The notes: generated by a model from the sequence alone, not told the origin. A stretch of 64,000 nucleotides of DNA from Nostoc sp. CHAB 5836 (GCF_020829445.1 NZ_JAIVFV010000012.1:1-64000), one strand, 5' to 3'; positions 35,991 through 45,618 are shown, numbered from the stretch's first letter. Program-made: numbers and translations.

Positions 35991-36986
35991 CTAACGTATT
36001 AAATCAGCACGTGGTTTAAAGGTTTCAATTTGCCGTAACTTTTCGTAAAGTTCCCGTTCTTCTTGACTAATATTTTTCGGTGTAACTATTTGAATTTCTA
36101 CTAATTGATCGCCACGTTTACCGTCATCACTGGGATAGCCTTTATTCCCTAGTCGAAATTTTTGACCAGACCTAACTCCGGGAGGGGTGGTCATTTTCAC
36201 AGGGCCATCAAGAGTGGGTGCTTCTACCTGTCCCCCTAAAACTGCTTCACTGGGAGTAACTGGGACTTGGCAGACGATATTTAAACCTTCTAGCTTAAAT
36301 AATGGATGAGGTTCAACGGTAATTTTTAAGTATAGGTCGCCACCACCAACGCCTTGGTTCCGCAAACGGATAGTTTGACCTGTCACCATACCGGGAGGCA
36401 TATTAACCTCTAACGATCGCCCATCTTCCAAACGAATGCGTTCATTACCACCTTGATAAGCTTTTTCTAGTGGAAGCGTTAATCTGGCTTCTATATCGCG
36501 ACGGGTAGTGCGAGGTGGGGTGTTAACGGTGTAGGCAACTTTTGTTCTGGGGGAACGAAACGGATCGCTAGTATTGCCATTACTGGAGTTAGTTGTGCCA
36601 TTCTGATTTTTGACGCCGATCACTTGATTAATAAAGCTCTCAAAGTCGGAGAATTGGCTGGGATCTACGTCCTGATTGCCGTTGCGATCGCTAGCACTAC
36701 TCTGCCAAGTTTTAGCCTTTGGTGTTTGTTTGTTGCCTGCAAAGCCTTTTTGCTTCCAGTAGCGGCTAAACTGGTCGTACTGCGATCGCTTGGCTGGATC
36801 TGAAAGAACTTCATAAGCCTCGCCAATATCCTTAAATTTTTCCTCAGATGCTTTGTTCCCCGGATTAAGATCAGGGTGATATTGCCTTGCTAACCGCCGA
36901 TAAACCTTTTTAACTTCCTCACCAGAGGCGTCTTTAGATACTCCTAAAATCTCATAGTAATCGCGAAAGTTAGGCAAATTTTGCAT
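35991..36986 (-). CDS. dnaJ: DnaJ-class co-chaperone (CbpA-type, no zinc finger)
   Basis: 331 aa. J domain at residues 8-75 with the HPD motif ([20 protein letters not shown]), a Gly/Ser/Asn-rich linker (about 90-165), and two substrate-binding beta domains ([40 protein letters not shown]). The Cys-rich zinc-finger domain of type I DnaJ is absent, so it is a type II protein. It stimulates DnaK ATPase. It lies 248 bp downstream of dnaK on the same strand, but a large heptamer hairpin separates the two and could set their relative expression. Confidence 0.93.
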   Translation of the reverse strand: MQNLPNFRDYYEILGVSKDASGEEVKKVYRRLARQYHPDLNPGNKASEEKFKDIGEAYEVLSDPAKRSQYDQFSRYWKQKGFAGNKQTPKAKTWQSSASDRNGNQDVDPSQFSDFESFINQVIGVKNQNGTTNSSNGNTSDPFRSPRTKVAYTVNTPPRTTRRDIEARLTLPLEKAYQGGNERIRLEDGRSLEVNMPPGMVTGQTIRLRNQGVGGGDLYLKITVEPHPLFKLEGLNIVCQVPVTPSEAVLGGQVEAPTLDGPVKMTTPPGVRSGQKFRLGNKGYPSDDGKRGDQLVEIQIVTPKNISQEERELYEKLRQIETFKPRADLIR

Positions 36987-37019
36987 AGTTAGTTATTTAA
37001 ATTTTAAATTACTTAGTAG

Positions 37020-37231
37020 TTATGAGTTAGGAGTTAGGAGTTAGGAGTTAGGAGTTAGGAGTTAGGAGTTGTGAGTTGTGAGTTGTGAGTTAGGAGTTAT
37101 GAGTTAGGAGTTAGGAGTTGTGAGTTGTGAGTTGTGAGTTAGGAGTTGAAAGATTTAATTTTTAACTCCTAACTTCTCACTCCTAACTTCTCACTCCTAA
37201 CTTCTCACTTCTAACTTCTCACTCCTAACTT
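37020..37231. repeat. STRR: two inverted heptamer arrays forming a long hairpin
   Basis: About 18 GAGTTAG/GAGTTGT units (37020-37149) are followed, after a short AT-rich loop (AAAGATTTAATTTTT), by an inverted array of about nine to ten CTAACTC/CTCACTC-type units (37163-37231). Transcription through it (dnaK to dnaJ) would produce a stem of up to about 65 bp. Confidence 0.85.
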
Positions 37232-37234
37232 TTC

Positions 37235-39316
37235 TTACAACCAATCATTGTCTTCTTCATCATCCCAGTTATCTTGGTAGCTGGGACGAGATTTGCGGGA
37301 AGGACGGCTGTCATAGGAGGAAGAACGACTGTCTCGGCTATAGTCTCTGTCATAGTCTTTACCGTAATCTTTGCCATAGTCCTTACTGTATGAGTCGCGT
37401 TCTCGATATGTATCTCTGGGAGATTCGCGTTCTTTCTCTTTATCACCGCCAGTAAAGATGTCACGGATAGTACCAAGCAAGTCATCATCTTCATCTTCAG
37501 CATAAGTCTGGCGGACTTCCCGATTTAGCTCATAGAGAGCATCTTGTAAATCGGCGTAGGCTTGATCAATACCGCGATCGCTATTTTCCTTAAGACTCTC
37601 TTTTAGCTGTCGGCAAATATTATCAATTCTTTGGCGGCGGTTTCGGGCAAACTGCATACCAAATTCCAGCGCTACTTCTCTGAGTTGTCGTTCTGCTTGG
37701 AAAATCAACGCCTCAGAACGAGTCCGTTTTTCTACTCTTTCTTTCCGTTCGCGATCGACATCAGCATATTTTTGAGCATCTTGAATCATCCGATTCACTT
37801 CTGACTCGTTCAAGGTAGAAGCGCCTTGAATGGTGATACTCTGCTCTCGCCCAGTGGTTCTATCTAAGGCTGTTACCTGTAAAATACCGTTAGCGTCGAT
37901 ATCAAATGACACCTGAACTTGGGGAATTCCTCGCGGCGCTGGCGGGATACCATACAGCTTGAACCGTCCTAAAGACTTGTTGTTTGCTGCCATTTCCCGT
38001 TCGCCTTGGACTACGTGAATTTCTACAGTATTTTGGTTATTTTCAGACGTGGAAAAAATGTCAGAACGGCGGACTGGGATGGTGGTGTTGCGGGGAATGA
38101 GTTTTTTCATCACACCGCCGATGGTTTCCAATCCCATAGAAAGGGGTGTGACATCCAAAAGCAGCACATCTTTGAGTTCGCCTGCAAGAATTCCGGCTTG
38201 AATTGCTGCACCCACTCCTACTACTTCATCGGGATTGACATTTTCGTTAGGTTCTGTGCCAATTAAGTCCCGCACTAGCTGCTTCACCATTGGCATCCGT
38301 GTAGAACCGCCAACTAACACCACTTCTTCAATATCTCTAGGTGAAAGTCCGGCATCTTTGAGGGCGCGTTTCACTGGTGTCCGCAATCGCCCCACCAAAT
38401 CACCACACAAACCTTCAAACTGGGAACGAGTTAAACGAGTTTCTAGATGTTTGGGGCCATCTTCCGTGGCGGTGATGAAGGGTAAGTTAATATCAGTGAC
38501 GCTAACAGCAGAAAGCTCAATTTTGGCTTTTTCCGCAGCTTCCATGAGACGTTGCAAAGCTTGGCGATCGCGTCTTAAGTCTACCTCTTCTGTTTCCAGA
38601 AATTGCTCTGCTAACCAATCTACTATTATTTTGTCAAAGTCGTTACCACCAAGTTGTGTATCTCCACTGGTAGCCTTGACTTCAAATATCCCATCGCCCA
38701 CATCTAAAATCGACACGTCAAAAGTACCACCGCCCAAGTCAAAGACTAAGATGGTTTCCGTGTCACCACGATCTAATCCATAAGCCAAAGATGCAGCCGT
38801 TGGTTCATTGAGAATCCGCAACACTTCTAAACCAGCAATTCTGCCAGCATCACGCGTTGCTTGGCGCTGAGAATCGTTAAAGTAAGCTGGTACTGTAATA
38901 ACTGCCCCTGTTACTGGTTCACCCAAATAGCGACTAGCATCGTCTGCCAATTTCTTCAGCACCATTGCCGAAATTTCTTCCGGGGCGAAATCTTTATTCA
39001 GACGGGGACAGGCAATTTTAATATTACCTACCTCATCTTTGCGGATGGTGTAGGGGACACGTTTGGAATCTGGGTTAAGTTCGCCATACTTGCGCCCAAT
39101 GAAGCGTTTAACTGCAAAAAAGGTATTTTGGGGATTGAGGACGGTTTGTCGCCGTGCCATTTGCCCAACCACCCTTTCACCTTCTTTGCTAAAGCCAACT
39201 ACGGAGGGGGTTGTTCGCATTCCTTCTGCATTGGCAATCACCACCGGCTTGCCACCCTCCATAACGGCGACTACTGAGTTGGTTGTACCCAAGTCGATGC
39301 CGACCACCTTGCCCAT
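37235..39316 (-). CDS. dnaK: Hsp70 chaperone DnaK (DnaK1-like, long charged tail)
   Basis: 693 aa. Complete ATPase domain ([54 protein letters not shown]) and substrate-binding domain ([40 protein letters not shown]). The lid is followed by an unusual tail of about 90 residues rich in Arg, Asp, Tyr and Ser, with imperfect repeats ([17 protein letters not shown]) and ending EEDNDWL. It lacks the EEVKK-like end of housekeeping DnaK2. Length and tail fit cyanobacterial DnaK1, so I favour that paralogue with moderate confidence. dnaJ follows downstream. Confidence 0.93.
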   Translation of the reverse strand: MGKVVGIDLGTTNSVVAVMEGGKPVVIANAEGMRTTPSVVGFSKEGERVVGQMARRQTVLNPQNTFFAVKRFIGRKYGELNPDSKRVPYTIRKDEVGNIKIACPRLNKDFAPEEISAMVLKKLADDASRYLGEPVTGAVITVPAYFNDSQRQATRDAGRIAGLEVLRILNEPTAASLAYGLDRGDTETILVFDLGGGTFDVSILDVGDGIFEVKATSGDTQLGGNDFDKIIVDWLAEQFLETEEVDLRRDRQALQRLMEAAEKAKIELSAVSVTDINLPFITATEDGPKHLETRLTRSQFEGLCGDLVGRLRTPVKRALKDAGLSPRDIEEVVLVGGSTRMPMVKQLVRDLIGTEPNENVNPDEVVGVGAAIQAGILAGELKDVLLLDVTPLSMGLETIGGVMKKLIPRNTTIPVRRSDIFSTSENNQNTVEIHVVQGEREMAANNKSLGRFKLYGIPPAPRGIPQVQVSFDIDANGILQVTALDRTTGREQSITIQGASTLNESEVNRMIQDAQKYADVDRERKERVEKRTRSEALIFQAERQLREVALEFGMQFARNRRQRIDNICRQLKESLKENSDRGIDQAYADLQDALYELNREVRQTYAEDEDDDLLGTIRDIFTGGDKEKERESPRDTYRERDSYSKDYGKDYGKDYDRDYSRDSRSSSYDSRPSRKSRPSYQDNWDDEEDNDWL

Positions 39317-39764
39317 GCGTTACTCTTCTCCTAAAGTGTCTTACTATATTTATTATGATTGGGCGGGACTACCTCTAGCTTTGTGCTACAGGATGAAAAC
39401 ACCTCAATGGTATAATACTCATCATTAAGGCAGTAAGCTGAGATGTGCAGCTAGAGGAGATAGTTGCAAGACTAGGATAGCATTGAGATGGTTGGTGTGC
39501 CTAAGCAGCCTCAATTCTAGTTATCCGCCTATTTTTGTTTAAGGTATCTGCAAATAGGAAAATGCACCTGAATAATACTTCCTCTGCTTTTTTGAGTGCC
39601 GGAAAACTCTAAATATTGCCACTAAGTAGAGCGACGCAAATAAAGCTAACTGGCTAAGGCTGTCATTTGTCATTTGTCCTTTGTCATTTATAAGGGTTTA
39701 AGGTCTATTTACGTTTCGTAATATAGTTTGGTTTATTCTTGCCGACTTAACTTATTTTAAAGAT
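39317..39764. other. Intergenic: dnaK promoter side and Rep-A
   Basis: 448 bp between divergent dnaK and the M28 peptidase. No CIRCE-like inverted repeat was found near dnaK. 39317-39620 holds no recognised element; the rest is Rep-A copy 6. Confidence 0.5.
39623..39753 (-). mobile_element. Rep-A MITE-like element, copy 6
   Basis: From TAAGTAGAGCGACGCAAATA to CTTGCCGACTTAACTTA, with the TTTGTCATTTGTC centre and TTTACGTTTCGTAATATAG block. Ends about 12 bp before the peptidase start, so it probably contributes to its leader. Confidence 0.85.
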
Positions 39765-40613
39765 TTGAATTTAATAGAGCGATTACAAACCTCCCTCAGT
39801 GCGATCGCGCGAGAACGGGATCCTTACATGGCAACGGCTGGACATTTTTTTGTCCAAGAATACATCCGTGAGCAATTTTCCCAATGGGGGAGTGTGGAAA
39901 TCCACACCTTTGAAGTCAGAGGCAAAGCTTGTAATAACTTGATATTAAATATACCTTCTCAAACTCTAGGGGAAAAAAAGGATTTACCACCTATTTTAAT
40001 TGGCGCTCATTATGATGGAGTTCCGGGAACACCAGGGGCTGATGATAATGCTACAGGTGTTGCGGTGTTGCTCGAATTAGCCAGAAAGTTTGCTTCCGAA
40101 CCTGTCAGATATCCTTTAAGACTGATTGCTTTCGATATGGAAGAATACGGCTTGCTGGGTAGTGCTGATTATGCAGCCCTGTTGCACCAACAAAAACAAC
40201 AGTTGCGCTTAATGATCTCTCTAGAAATGCTGGGCTATAAGGATTCTAAACATGGCTCCCAAAGTTATCCCCCTCCTCTAGAACGCTTCTACCCAGATAC
40301 CGGAGATTTTATTGCTTTAATTGGCAATTTGCGGACATTGCCTGACTTAATTGGCATGAGCCGTAATATTCGCAAAGCTGGCGTACCTAGTCAATGGCTA
40401 CCCGTGCCGAATCGAGGTTTAATAGTTCCCCAAACTAGACTTAGCGATCATGCACCATTCTGGGATTTAGGTTATCCGGCAATGATGGTCACAGATACGG
40501 CATTCTTGCGAAATCCCCATTATCACAAGTCTACCGATGTCGTTGCTACTTTGGATTTAGATTTTCTTACTGGTGTATGTCAAGGTTTAGAGATGGCAAT
40601 TCGGCAGTTATAA
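39765..40613 (+). CDS. M28 family zinc aminopeptidase-like protein
   Basis: 282 aa. Di-zinc peptidase fold: LIGAHYDGVPGTPGADDNAT contains the first His and bridging Asp, DMEEYGLLGS the Glu pair, and NPHYHKSTD the final His. SLEMLGY gives the family's third-ligand region. No signal peptide, so it is likely cytosolic, unlike many secreted M28 enzymes. The start is TTG 39765 (NLIERLQTSL) because no better ATG exists upstream; a later ATG at residue 22 would cut the first helix. Monocistronic. Confidence 0.88.
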   Translation: MNLIERLQTSLSAIARERDPYMATAGHFFVQEYIREQFSQWGSVEIHTFEVRGKACNNLILNIPSQTLGEKKDLPPILIGAHYDGVPGTPGADDNATGVAVLLELARKFASEPVRYPLRLIAFDMEEYGLLGSADYAALLHQQKQQLRLMISLEMLGYKDSKHGSQSYPPPLERFYPDTGDFIALIGNLRTLPDLIGMSRNIRKAGVPSQWLPVPNRGLIVPQTRLSDHAPFWDLGYPAMMVTDTAFLRNPHYHKSTDVVATLDLDFLTGVCQGLEMAIRQL

Positions 40614-40721
40614 AAAGATATTAGATAGGTTATAGTTTGATAATTCATATTATGATTATGCACCAAAACTGAGTTACGCGATCGCCAATGGTTTTTTATT
40701 AATTAATATTTTTATTTTTTT

Positions 40722-41639
40722 TCAATTGGTTATATTACTTTCTTCTTCCGATGATCGCGTATTTGGAGTCAAAGTAATTAAATCGTCTATATTGCGTTTC
40801 ATTGTCTCGCAAATTGCATCTAATTGTAAATCATTGGCATCATAACCAAAAGGGTTTTCTATTTCCAAGCCGATAGCTTCAATACCAAACAGTGTAAAAC
40901 CAACTAAAGAAGCAATCAAACCCGTCCACCAACCGAGACTTTCTACTATTTGAAACGGTAGCAAAAAGCAATATAATATCAGCAATTGCTTCAGGTGAAT
41001 GGCATAAGCAAGCGGCATAGGCGTTTTTAAAATACGTTCACAAGCACCTAAATTATCCACAAGATTATTCAATAATTCTTGCATAGATGTTAGCTGATAG
41101 CTATTAAGGCAATTCCGATGATACTGTTCCTGTAAATAATCTTCTATCCAAAAGGCAACCTCTATAGGAGGATTATTCATAATCTTGAGTTTTATATATT
41201 TAGTAGACGGCATTAAGTCTTCTAACTCGCTATTGACAGCTTCTCCCCGCAAATGTAATTTAGTTGTTACAGCAAAAGCTGCCAATAAGTTTAATGCCGT
41301 AATTTTCTTGTCTTTATCTTCTGGTGAAATTTCATCAACTGATACCCAAATTTGCCGCGCTAGATTTCGGACATTATTTACTATAGATCCCCAGCATTTC
41401 CTCCCTTCCCAAAATCGCTCATAAGCAGTATTTGTACGAAAAACAAGTAACAAACCTAAAACAATACTAGGAATAACATTTCCTAAAATAGGTTGGGATA
41501 CAGGTACGTCAAAATGGTAAAGTAGAGAAATCAAAAATCCGAAAGCTCCACACCATAAGATATGTCTGTAAATTACTTTCATTACCGAACCTTTAACTTG
41601 TAATATCGTGCTTGTCCATGTGAGTTTTTTGGCTGTCAT
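40722..41639 (-). CDS. Bestrophin-family anion channel-like protein
   Basis: 305 aa membrane protein. VKGSVMKVIYRHILWCGAFG at the N-terminus, SIVLGLLLVFRTNTAYERFW (the bestrophin signature F-R-T-N-x-A-Y-E-R-F-W), and later LLPFQIVESLGWWTGLIASL and a conserved acidic C-terminus (FGYDANDLQLDAICETMKRN). Bacterial relatives form pentameric channels. In photosynthetic organisms some bestrophins conduct chloride or bicarbonate across thylakoids; whether this one does is inference. Standalone gene. Confidence 0.92.
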   Translation of the reverse strand: MTAKKLTWTSTILQVKGSVMKVIYRHILWCGAFGFLISLLYHFDVPVSQPILGNVIPSIVLGLLLVFRTNTAYERFWEGRKCWGSIVNNVRNLARQIWVSVDEISPEDKDKKITALNLLAAFAVTTKLHLRGEAVNSELEDLMPSTKYIKLKIMNNPPIEVAFWIEDYLQEQYHRNCLNSYQLTSMQELLNNLVDNLGACERILKTPMPLAYAIHLKQLLILYCFLLPFQIVESLGWWTGLIASLVGFTLFGIEAIGLEIENPFGYDANDLQLDAICETMKRNIDDLITLTPNTRSSEEESNITN

Positions 41640-41700
41640 GCAGTCATCCTACAAAATTTAGTAACCCTAATACATTAAACATCAGATATTTTAAAAGTAA

Positions 41701-41803
41701 TATAGCAACGGACAAGGAGCTTAGGACAGCAAGAAAATCACAAAATACGCTGTTGAAGACGCATTTATGGCGAACTGTCCTAACGACTTTGGCGACTGCT
41801 ATA
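41701..41803. mobile_element. Element with imperfect 28-bp TATAGCA inverted ends
   Basis: Left end TATAGCAACGGACAAGGAGC and right end inverse TATAGCAGTCGCCAAAGTCG, each followed by a TTAGGACA block. 103 bp, non-coding. Confidence 0.6.
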
Positions 41804-41850
41804 ACTAGAGAAATAGTGCAATTGGCAGGGATACTTTAAAAACTAATTTT

Positions 41851-42015
41851 AGAGGATATTTCAAAAGTCCTATTATCGGTATTAAAAGTTCTATATCCCT
41901 CTAAATACCACGCTAAATTGGGGGAGTTTGATTTTATTTCTCCCTTTTTTAAGGTAGTTAGAGGGAATCTAAAAGTGCCTAAAGTCAGAGCAAAACACTT
42001 TTTAAACAACCTCTT
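41851..42015 (+). mobile_element. Rep-C MITE-like element, copy 1
   Basis: AGAGGATATTTCAAAAGTCC to ACTTTTTAAACAACCTCT. It carries the CCCTCTAAAT/TTAGAGGG inner inverted segment. Flanking bases are TTTT and TAGT, compatible with a TA target. Homologous to 50909-51074. Confidence 0.8.
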
Positions 42016-42357
42016 AGTAAAGAATACGATCTGCTGGCGGCAATGATTGTATTTTAACTTCTGTTATACAATATCGACTCCGGTTTAATACTTATGATTA
42101 GGAATAATACAAAAAGTTTTTATGATAAACAACTAAGTGGACATTATATAAAAGTCAAAAGCGATCGCTACATGGCAATTGTAAAGAAATGTAAAGGTTT
42201 CTCAACGGTTGCATAAATTCCGCGTCTCACCCCGATAAATCTATAGAAGAAAAGATATATGCCTATCGATGCTGGTTAAACCCCATTAGTCGGTATCAGG
42301 TATCCTAGTAAATCAAAAAGTTCTAACCTGTACAAATCCTGCTCTCTATAAATGTTT

Positions 42358-42389
42358 AGACATAACTTATTTAGTTATGTCTTTTTTTC
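42358..42389 (+). terminator. Intrinsic terminator on the + strand
   Basis: AGACATAACT (42358-42367), 5-nt loop, AGTTATGTCT (42373-42382), then seven T. The T-run is on the + strand, so it ends transcription arriving from the left, where no gene is annotated on that strand. The stop codon of the opposing VOC gene lies in the loop. Confidence 0.8.
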
Positions 42390-42781
42390 TCCTTAGTCTC
42401 GAAACGTTGAATTTCAATCAAATAACCATCAGGATCGCGGAAAAAACAGTGGTAGATGTTGTACTTTTGATTTAGTGCTGGTGGCTTTTCAAATTCGATG
42501 CCACGTTCTTTGAGATATTCAAACCACTCATCCACCTGCTGTGTTAGTAAAGTAAAAATGACACTTGATTGCTTATCGGCTGAAGGAGTTAATCTTTCGC
42601 TTGCTTGACACAATCCTAAGTATCCACAACCATTAACAGTATAAATTCGGCAGCTTCCTTGGTCAAGCCATAACTCTAAGCCTAGTTTTTGTTCGTAAAA
42701 CTCTGTAGATATACTGAGATTTTCGGTAGAAAAGAAGGTAATTTGCTGCTCGATTTGCGGATGAACACACATAAAACACAT
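42371..42781 (-). CDS. VOC/glyoxalase-fold protein
   Basis: 136 aa from ATG 42781 (MCFMCVHPQI); the frame is open to 42817. Single VOC domain: QITFFSTENLSISTEFYEQK LGL start, YLGLCQA, and HCFFRDPDGYLIEIQRFE (typical end with metal-site Glu). Family members include glyoxalase I, dioxygenases and resistance proteins; no specific substrate can be read. I prefer the internal start because the upstream codons overlap the conserved first unit of the candidate small-RNA pair. Confidence 0.85.
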   Translation of the reverse strand: MCFMCVHPQIEQQITFFSTENLSISTEFYEQKLGLELWLDQGSCRIYTVNGCGYLGLCQASERLTPSADKQSSVIFTLLTQQVDEWFEYLKERGIEFEKPPALNQKYNIYHCFFRDPDGYLIEIQRFETKEKKRHN

Positions 42782-42782
42782 T

Positions 42783-42892
42783 TGAGTATATACCCTAACG
42801 ACATTAGGCGATCGCATCGGTAAAAATTGATTGATGTTAGAAACCTGTTACTACTCCAGAATGCCTTCAGTGTGCATCTGGAGTTTCTTTTT
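42783..42892 (+). ncRNA. Candidate small RNA, unit 1
   Basis: Starts with TGAGTATATACCCTAACGAC and ends in a strong intrinsic terminator: ACTCCAG-A-ATGC (42853-42864) pairs with GCAT-CTGGAGT (42874-42884) followed by TTTCTTTTT. It shares layout and the TATACCCT-GAC block with unit 2 at 42966. TATACC could be a -10 box, giving an RNA of about 90 nt. No ORF inside. Confidence 0.5.
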
Positions 42893-42965
42893 GGAAAAGC
42901 GATCGCAGAAAAGTTGTGTAAACCAGAAGCACAGCAGTTGGTCTTCAGAAATCCTTAACTGAATT

Positions 42966-43075
42966 TGAGTGTATACCCTGATGACGTAGGATTATCTCAC
43001 AGTGAAAATTTGATATAGGTAAATGCGTATCTTTCCTGACTCCAGATTTGCCACAAACATTTCTGGAGTTTTTTA
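42966..43075 (+). ncRNA. Candidate small RNA, unit 2
   Basis: Starts TGAGTGTATACCCTGATGAC and ends with ACTCCAGA (43039-43046) paired to TCTGGAGT (43062-43069) then six T. Same promoter-like block and terminator stem as unit 1, with different sequence between. A tandem arrangement of similar short RNA genes is inferred. Confidence 0.5.
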
Positions 43076-43076
43076 A

Positions 43077-43247
43077 TGAGCGCAAGTTCCATGCAAGGGG
43101 CGTGTAGCCAGCCTTCCTCCAAAACTACGAGACTTTTCTACCACTAGCACCGAATATCCAGCTTGACTTACAGTGTGGGATAAGCGTCTGATCTGAAGCG
43201 TAGACTAAACAAGCTATTCCGGCACCAATGACTGCAATATCAGTCAT
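43077..43247 (-). pseudogene. N-terminal remnant of an FAD-dependent oxidoreductase
   Basis: Read on the minus strand from ATG 43247: MTDIAVIGAGIACLVYASDQ, then a frameshift, then SQAGYSVLVVEKSRSFGGRL and ATRPLHGTCA. This is the FAD-binding start (GxGxxG, then E-K-S-R-x-x-G-G-R) of renalase-like NAD(P)/FAD oxidoreductases. Only about 57 residues of an expected protein several times longer remain, and the frame is broken, so this is a decayed gene. The candidate small-RNA terminator abuts the truncation point. Confidence 0.75.
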
Positions 43248-43363
43248 GAATCAATAGTCCCTAGTTATTGGTTATTATCAAAGGGCAAAATTACTACTAA
43301 TGATGGCTGAAAGCTAATAGTAGAATAAGATACACAAAGCTGCATGGAAGGGAGGAAGGGAAA

Positions 43364-44206
43364 TTGGATGAAATGAGGGCGGCGCTAGAGTTAGCGACCG
43401 AAGAAGAATTGCAAGATTTAACGGCAATTCTATTTAGTCGTAAGTTCAATCCCCTAGACTATGTACACACACCCGAACCCATCGAAGTACAAAGCCAAGA
43501 CCGCAAAGCTTGGCTAGATGCACTAGAGGGTCGCTTTCGCTTTTTGGCGGCAGACGGAATGACAGTATTACGGGGACGTACAGGCCAGGTAACTTACCGA
43601 GAAGCGTTAGTTCACGTATGTAAGTACCTAAAAATTCCTTATTCTAATCGGCTGGCAACCATTGATTTAGAAGCAGAAGTATTTTTGCATCTGCTAGGAC
43701 AGGTGTGGAAAAAATTGCCTGAACAGGAAAAGCAAAAATTGACAATACAGGTGCAGCGTCAGCTTGTCAAATCAGAACTAAAAGAACCTCTACCACTTTT
43801 ATTGCAACGTGACCCCTTGGGGTTACTTTTCAAAGGCGGTAGTGCGATCGCTGTTACTTCTATGCTCCAGCCATTTGTACTTAAGCAAATTGCCCGTCAA
43901 TTTGCAATCCACTTTGCTACCTATGAAGTAGCTAAACAAGCGGTAATTACAGGCTCAGAAGCAGCTGCAACCCAATTTCCCAGCTATGTAGCTATACAAA
44001 TGGCTCGACGGGGTATGACTGTGAGTGCAGCTCGTTATGGGGCAGCCCGAACGATGTTTGCCGTGATTGGGCCGATCATGTGGACTTGGTTTTTTGCGGA
44101 TTTAGGCTGGAGAGCGATCGCCACTAACTATGGTCGGATTATCCCTACTATTTTCACATTAGCGCAAATTCGCCTCACCCGTGAGGAGTGTTGGGAGCCA
44201 GCTTGA
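43364..44206 (+). CDS. YaaW-like (UPF0174) protein
   Basis: 280 aa from TTG 43364, or 277 aa from ATG 43373; a strong GGGAGGAAGGG lies at about 43350. The start LRAALELATEEELQDLTAIL-like helix and RDPLGLLFKGGSAIAVTSML resemble E. coli YaaW/UPF0174 proteins. Residues 155-265 contain Ala/Gly-rich amphipathic or membrane-associated helices. Function of the family is unknown. The last 19 bp overlap the start of the O-antigen ligase-like gene, indicating translational coupling. Confidence 0.75.
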   Translation: MDEMRAALELATEEELQDLTAILFSRKFNPLDYVHTPEPIEVQSQDRKAWLDALEGRFRFLAADGMTVLRGRTGQVTYREALVHVCKYLKIPYSNRLATIDLEAEVFLHLLGQVWKKLPEQEKQKLTIQVQRQLVKSELKEPLPLLLQRDPLGLLFKGGSAIAVTSMLQPFVLKQIARQFAIHFATYEVAKQAVITGSEAAATQFPSYVAIQMARRGMTVSAARYGAARTMFAVIGPIMWTWFFADLGWRAIATNYGRIIPTIFTLAQIRLTREECWEPA

Positions 44207-45525
44207 ATAAGATTTTTGACTATTTCCAGTGTCGTTGGCAATCTTCTTGGAACTACTCTCTATGGGCACTGTTAATCTTCCCATTGAGTCCTTTATTGGG
44301 GGCGGTGACTATAGGTTTTGTCTCATTGATCACTTGGCTCAAACAATCTCGCAAAATTAATCGCCGCCCCCTCAACTGGGGATTTGCTTTTTTGAGTGTG
44401 TTGCTGTTCATAAGTGCTGGGTTTGCCCAAGACAAGACAGCAGCTTTCCTCGGCTTATTTAATTTATTACCATTCTTTTTGCTTTTCGCTGCTCATAGCG
44501 CTCTGATTCAAACATTTGCCCAATTGCGGCAAATGGCTTGGATTTTGGTGATCGGTTCCATACCAGTGGTAATTATCGGCTTAGGACAGTTATTTTTCGG
44601 CTGGAGTTTAAAATTAGAAATTTTGTGGATTGTCTTGAATTGGACGATCGCACCAGGAGGAAATCCCCCAGGTCGCATCGCTTCGATCTTCTTGCACGCT
44701 AACACCTTCGCAGCTTATCTAGCAATAATTTTCATCCTTGGTCTAGGGTTGTGGCTAGAAAACTATCAGCAACTAAGGGTCAAGGGTAAACAGTCATTTC
44801 CCTCCCATCTCCCCCTCCTGTTCCTAACCGTGACGGTGATCACCAATTTCATTGCCTTGATTTTTACCAACTCACGCAATGGATGGGCGATCGCCATTTT
44901 TGCCTGTTTAGCTTATGCACTCTACCAAGGTTGGCGCATTCTTGTGGGCGCTGTCGCTGCAATGGTTTCTAGTGTGCTTTTGGCAGCTTTTGCTCCCTCG
45001 CCAATCGCTCAATTTTTTCGCCAGGTAGTTCCTCCATTCTTTTGGGCAAGGTTAAATGACGATATGTATCCAGATAGACCAGTCGCTTTAATGCGAAAAA
45101 CTCAGTGGGAATTTGCCTGGTCTTTAGCTCAGGAACATCCTTGGACTGGCTGGGGGTTACGCAGTTTTAGTGGACTCTACAAAGCCCAGATGCAGATTCC
45201 CTTGGGTCATCCTCATAACTTGTTTTTGATGTTATCTGCTGAAACTGGTTTTCCCAGTACGTTTTTATTTTGTGCCTTACTCGCCTGGATTTTGATTACA
45301 GGTGTCCAATTACTACGAAAGTCTAAATATCTAATAAATACAGAAGACAGATTGATATTTTTTAGTTATCTTCTGGCCTTTGTTGGCTGGTTTCTATTGA
45401 ATACAGTAGATGTAACCCTCTTCGATTTTCGTTTGAATACGCTTTCATGGTTAATTTTGGCTGCCATTTGTGGAGTAGTACATCGTTGTAATCAACAAGA
45501 CAGACTTGCATTTCATCAAAATTAA
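44188..45525 (+). CDS. O-antigen ligase/polymerase-like membrane protein
   Basis: 445 aa with 10-12 transmembrane helices. The Wzy/WaaL-type features are FTNSRNGWAIAIFACLAYAL, the large periplasmic loop with MRKTQWEFAWSLAQEHPWTG, WGLRSFSG and the conserved H of PLGHPHNLFLMLSAETG. It probably links or polymerises surface glycans. GTG 44188, TTG 44191 or TTG 44203 could all start it. Overlap with the upstream gene implies co-expression. It is about 32 kb from the glycosyltransferase cluster. Confidence 0.87.
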   Translation: MLGASLNKIFDYFQCRWQSSWNYSLWALLIFPLSPLLGAVTIGFVSLITWLKQSRKINRRPLNWGFAFLSVLLFISAGFAQDKTAAFLGLFNLLPFFLLFAAHSALIQTFAQLRQMAWILVIGSIPVVIIGLGQLFFGWSLKLEILWIVLNWTIAPGGNPPGRIASIFLHANTFAAYLAIIFILGLGLWLENYQQLRVKGKQSFPSHLPLLFLTVTVITNFIALIFTNSRNGWAIAIFACLAYALYQGWRILVGAVAAMVSSVLLAAFAPSPIAQFFRQVVPPFFWARLNDDMYPDRPVALMRKTQWEFAWSLAQEHPWTGWGLRSFSGLYKAQMQIPLGHPHNLFLMLSAETGFPSTFLFCALLAWILITGVQLLRKSKYLINTEDRLIFFSYLLAFVGWFLLNTVDVTLFDFRLNTLSWLILAAICGVVHRCNQQDRLAFHQN

Positions 45526-45618
45526 AAACAGTCTCTAGCCCTTTGAAGGTGACTCGCTATTTTTTTCAGTTTATACACTGATGACCGTGATGGGATCGAG
45601 TTAATAACATTACTGCAT

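Larger units (their letters stand above)
41640..42370. other. Intergenic: two small elements and a terminator-ended leader
   Basis: 731 bp. It includes a TATAGCA-ended element (41701-41803), a complete Rep-C (41851-42015), then about 340 bp of unique-looking DNA that ends in a + strand terminator (42358-42389). No ORF of note; the last part could encode a small RNA. Confidence 0.6.

Noticed and set aside
37020-37231. CRISPR-like array
   Set aside because: The unit is 7 bp without spacers: an STRR, not CRISPR.
38235-38783. 182-codon open frame on the + strand inside dnaK
   Set aside because: It is antisense to the highly conserved dnaK frame; composition follows the codon bias of dnaK and it has no ribosome site or family resemblance.
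39317-39420. CIRCE element upstream of dnaK
   Set aside because: No TTAGCACTC-N9-GAGTGCTAA-like dyad is present.
44188-45525. Calling the ligase-like protein IctB (bicarbonate-related)
   Set aside because: It has the O-antigen ligase fold, but the N-terminal residues I associate with IctB are not seen.
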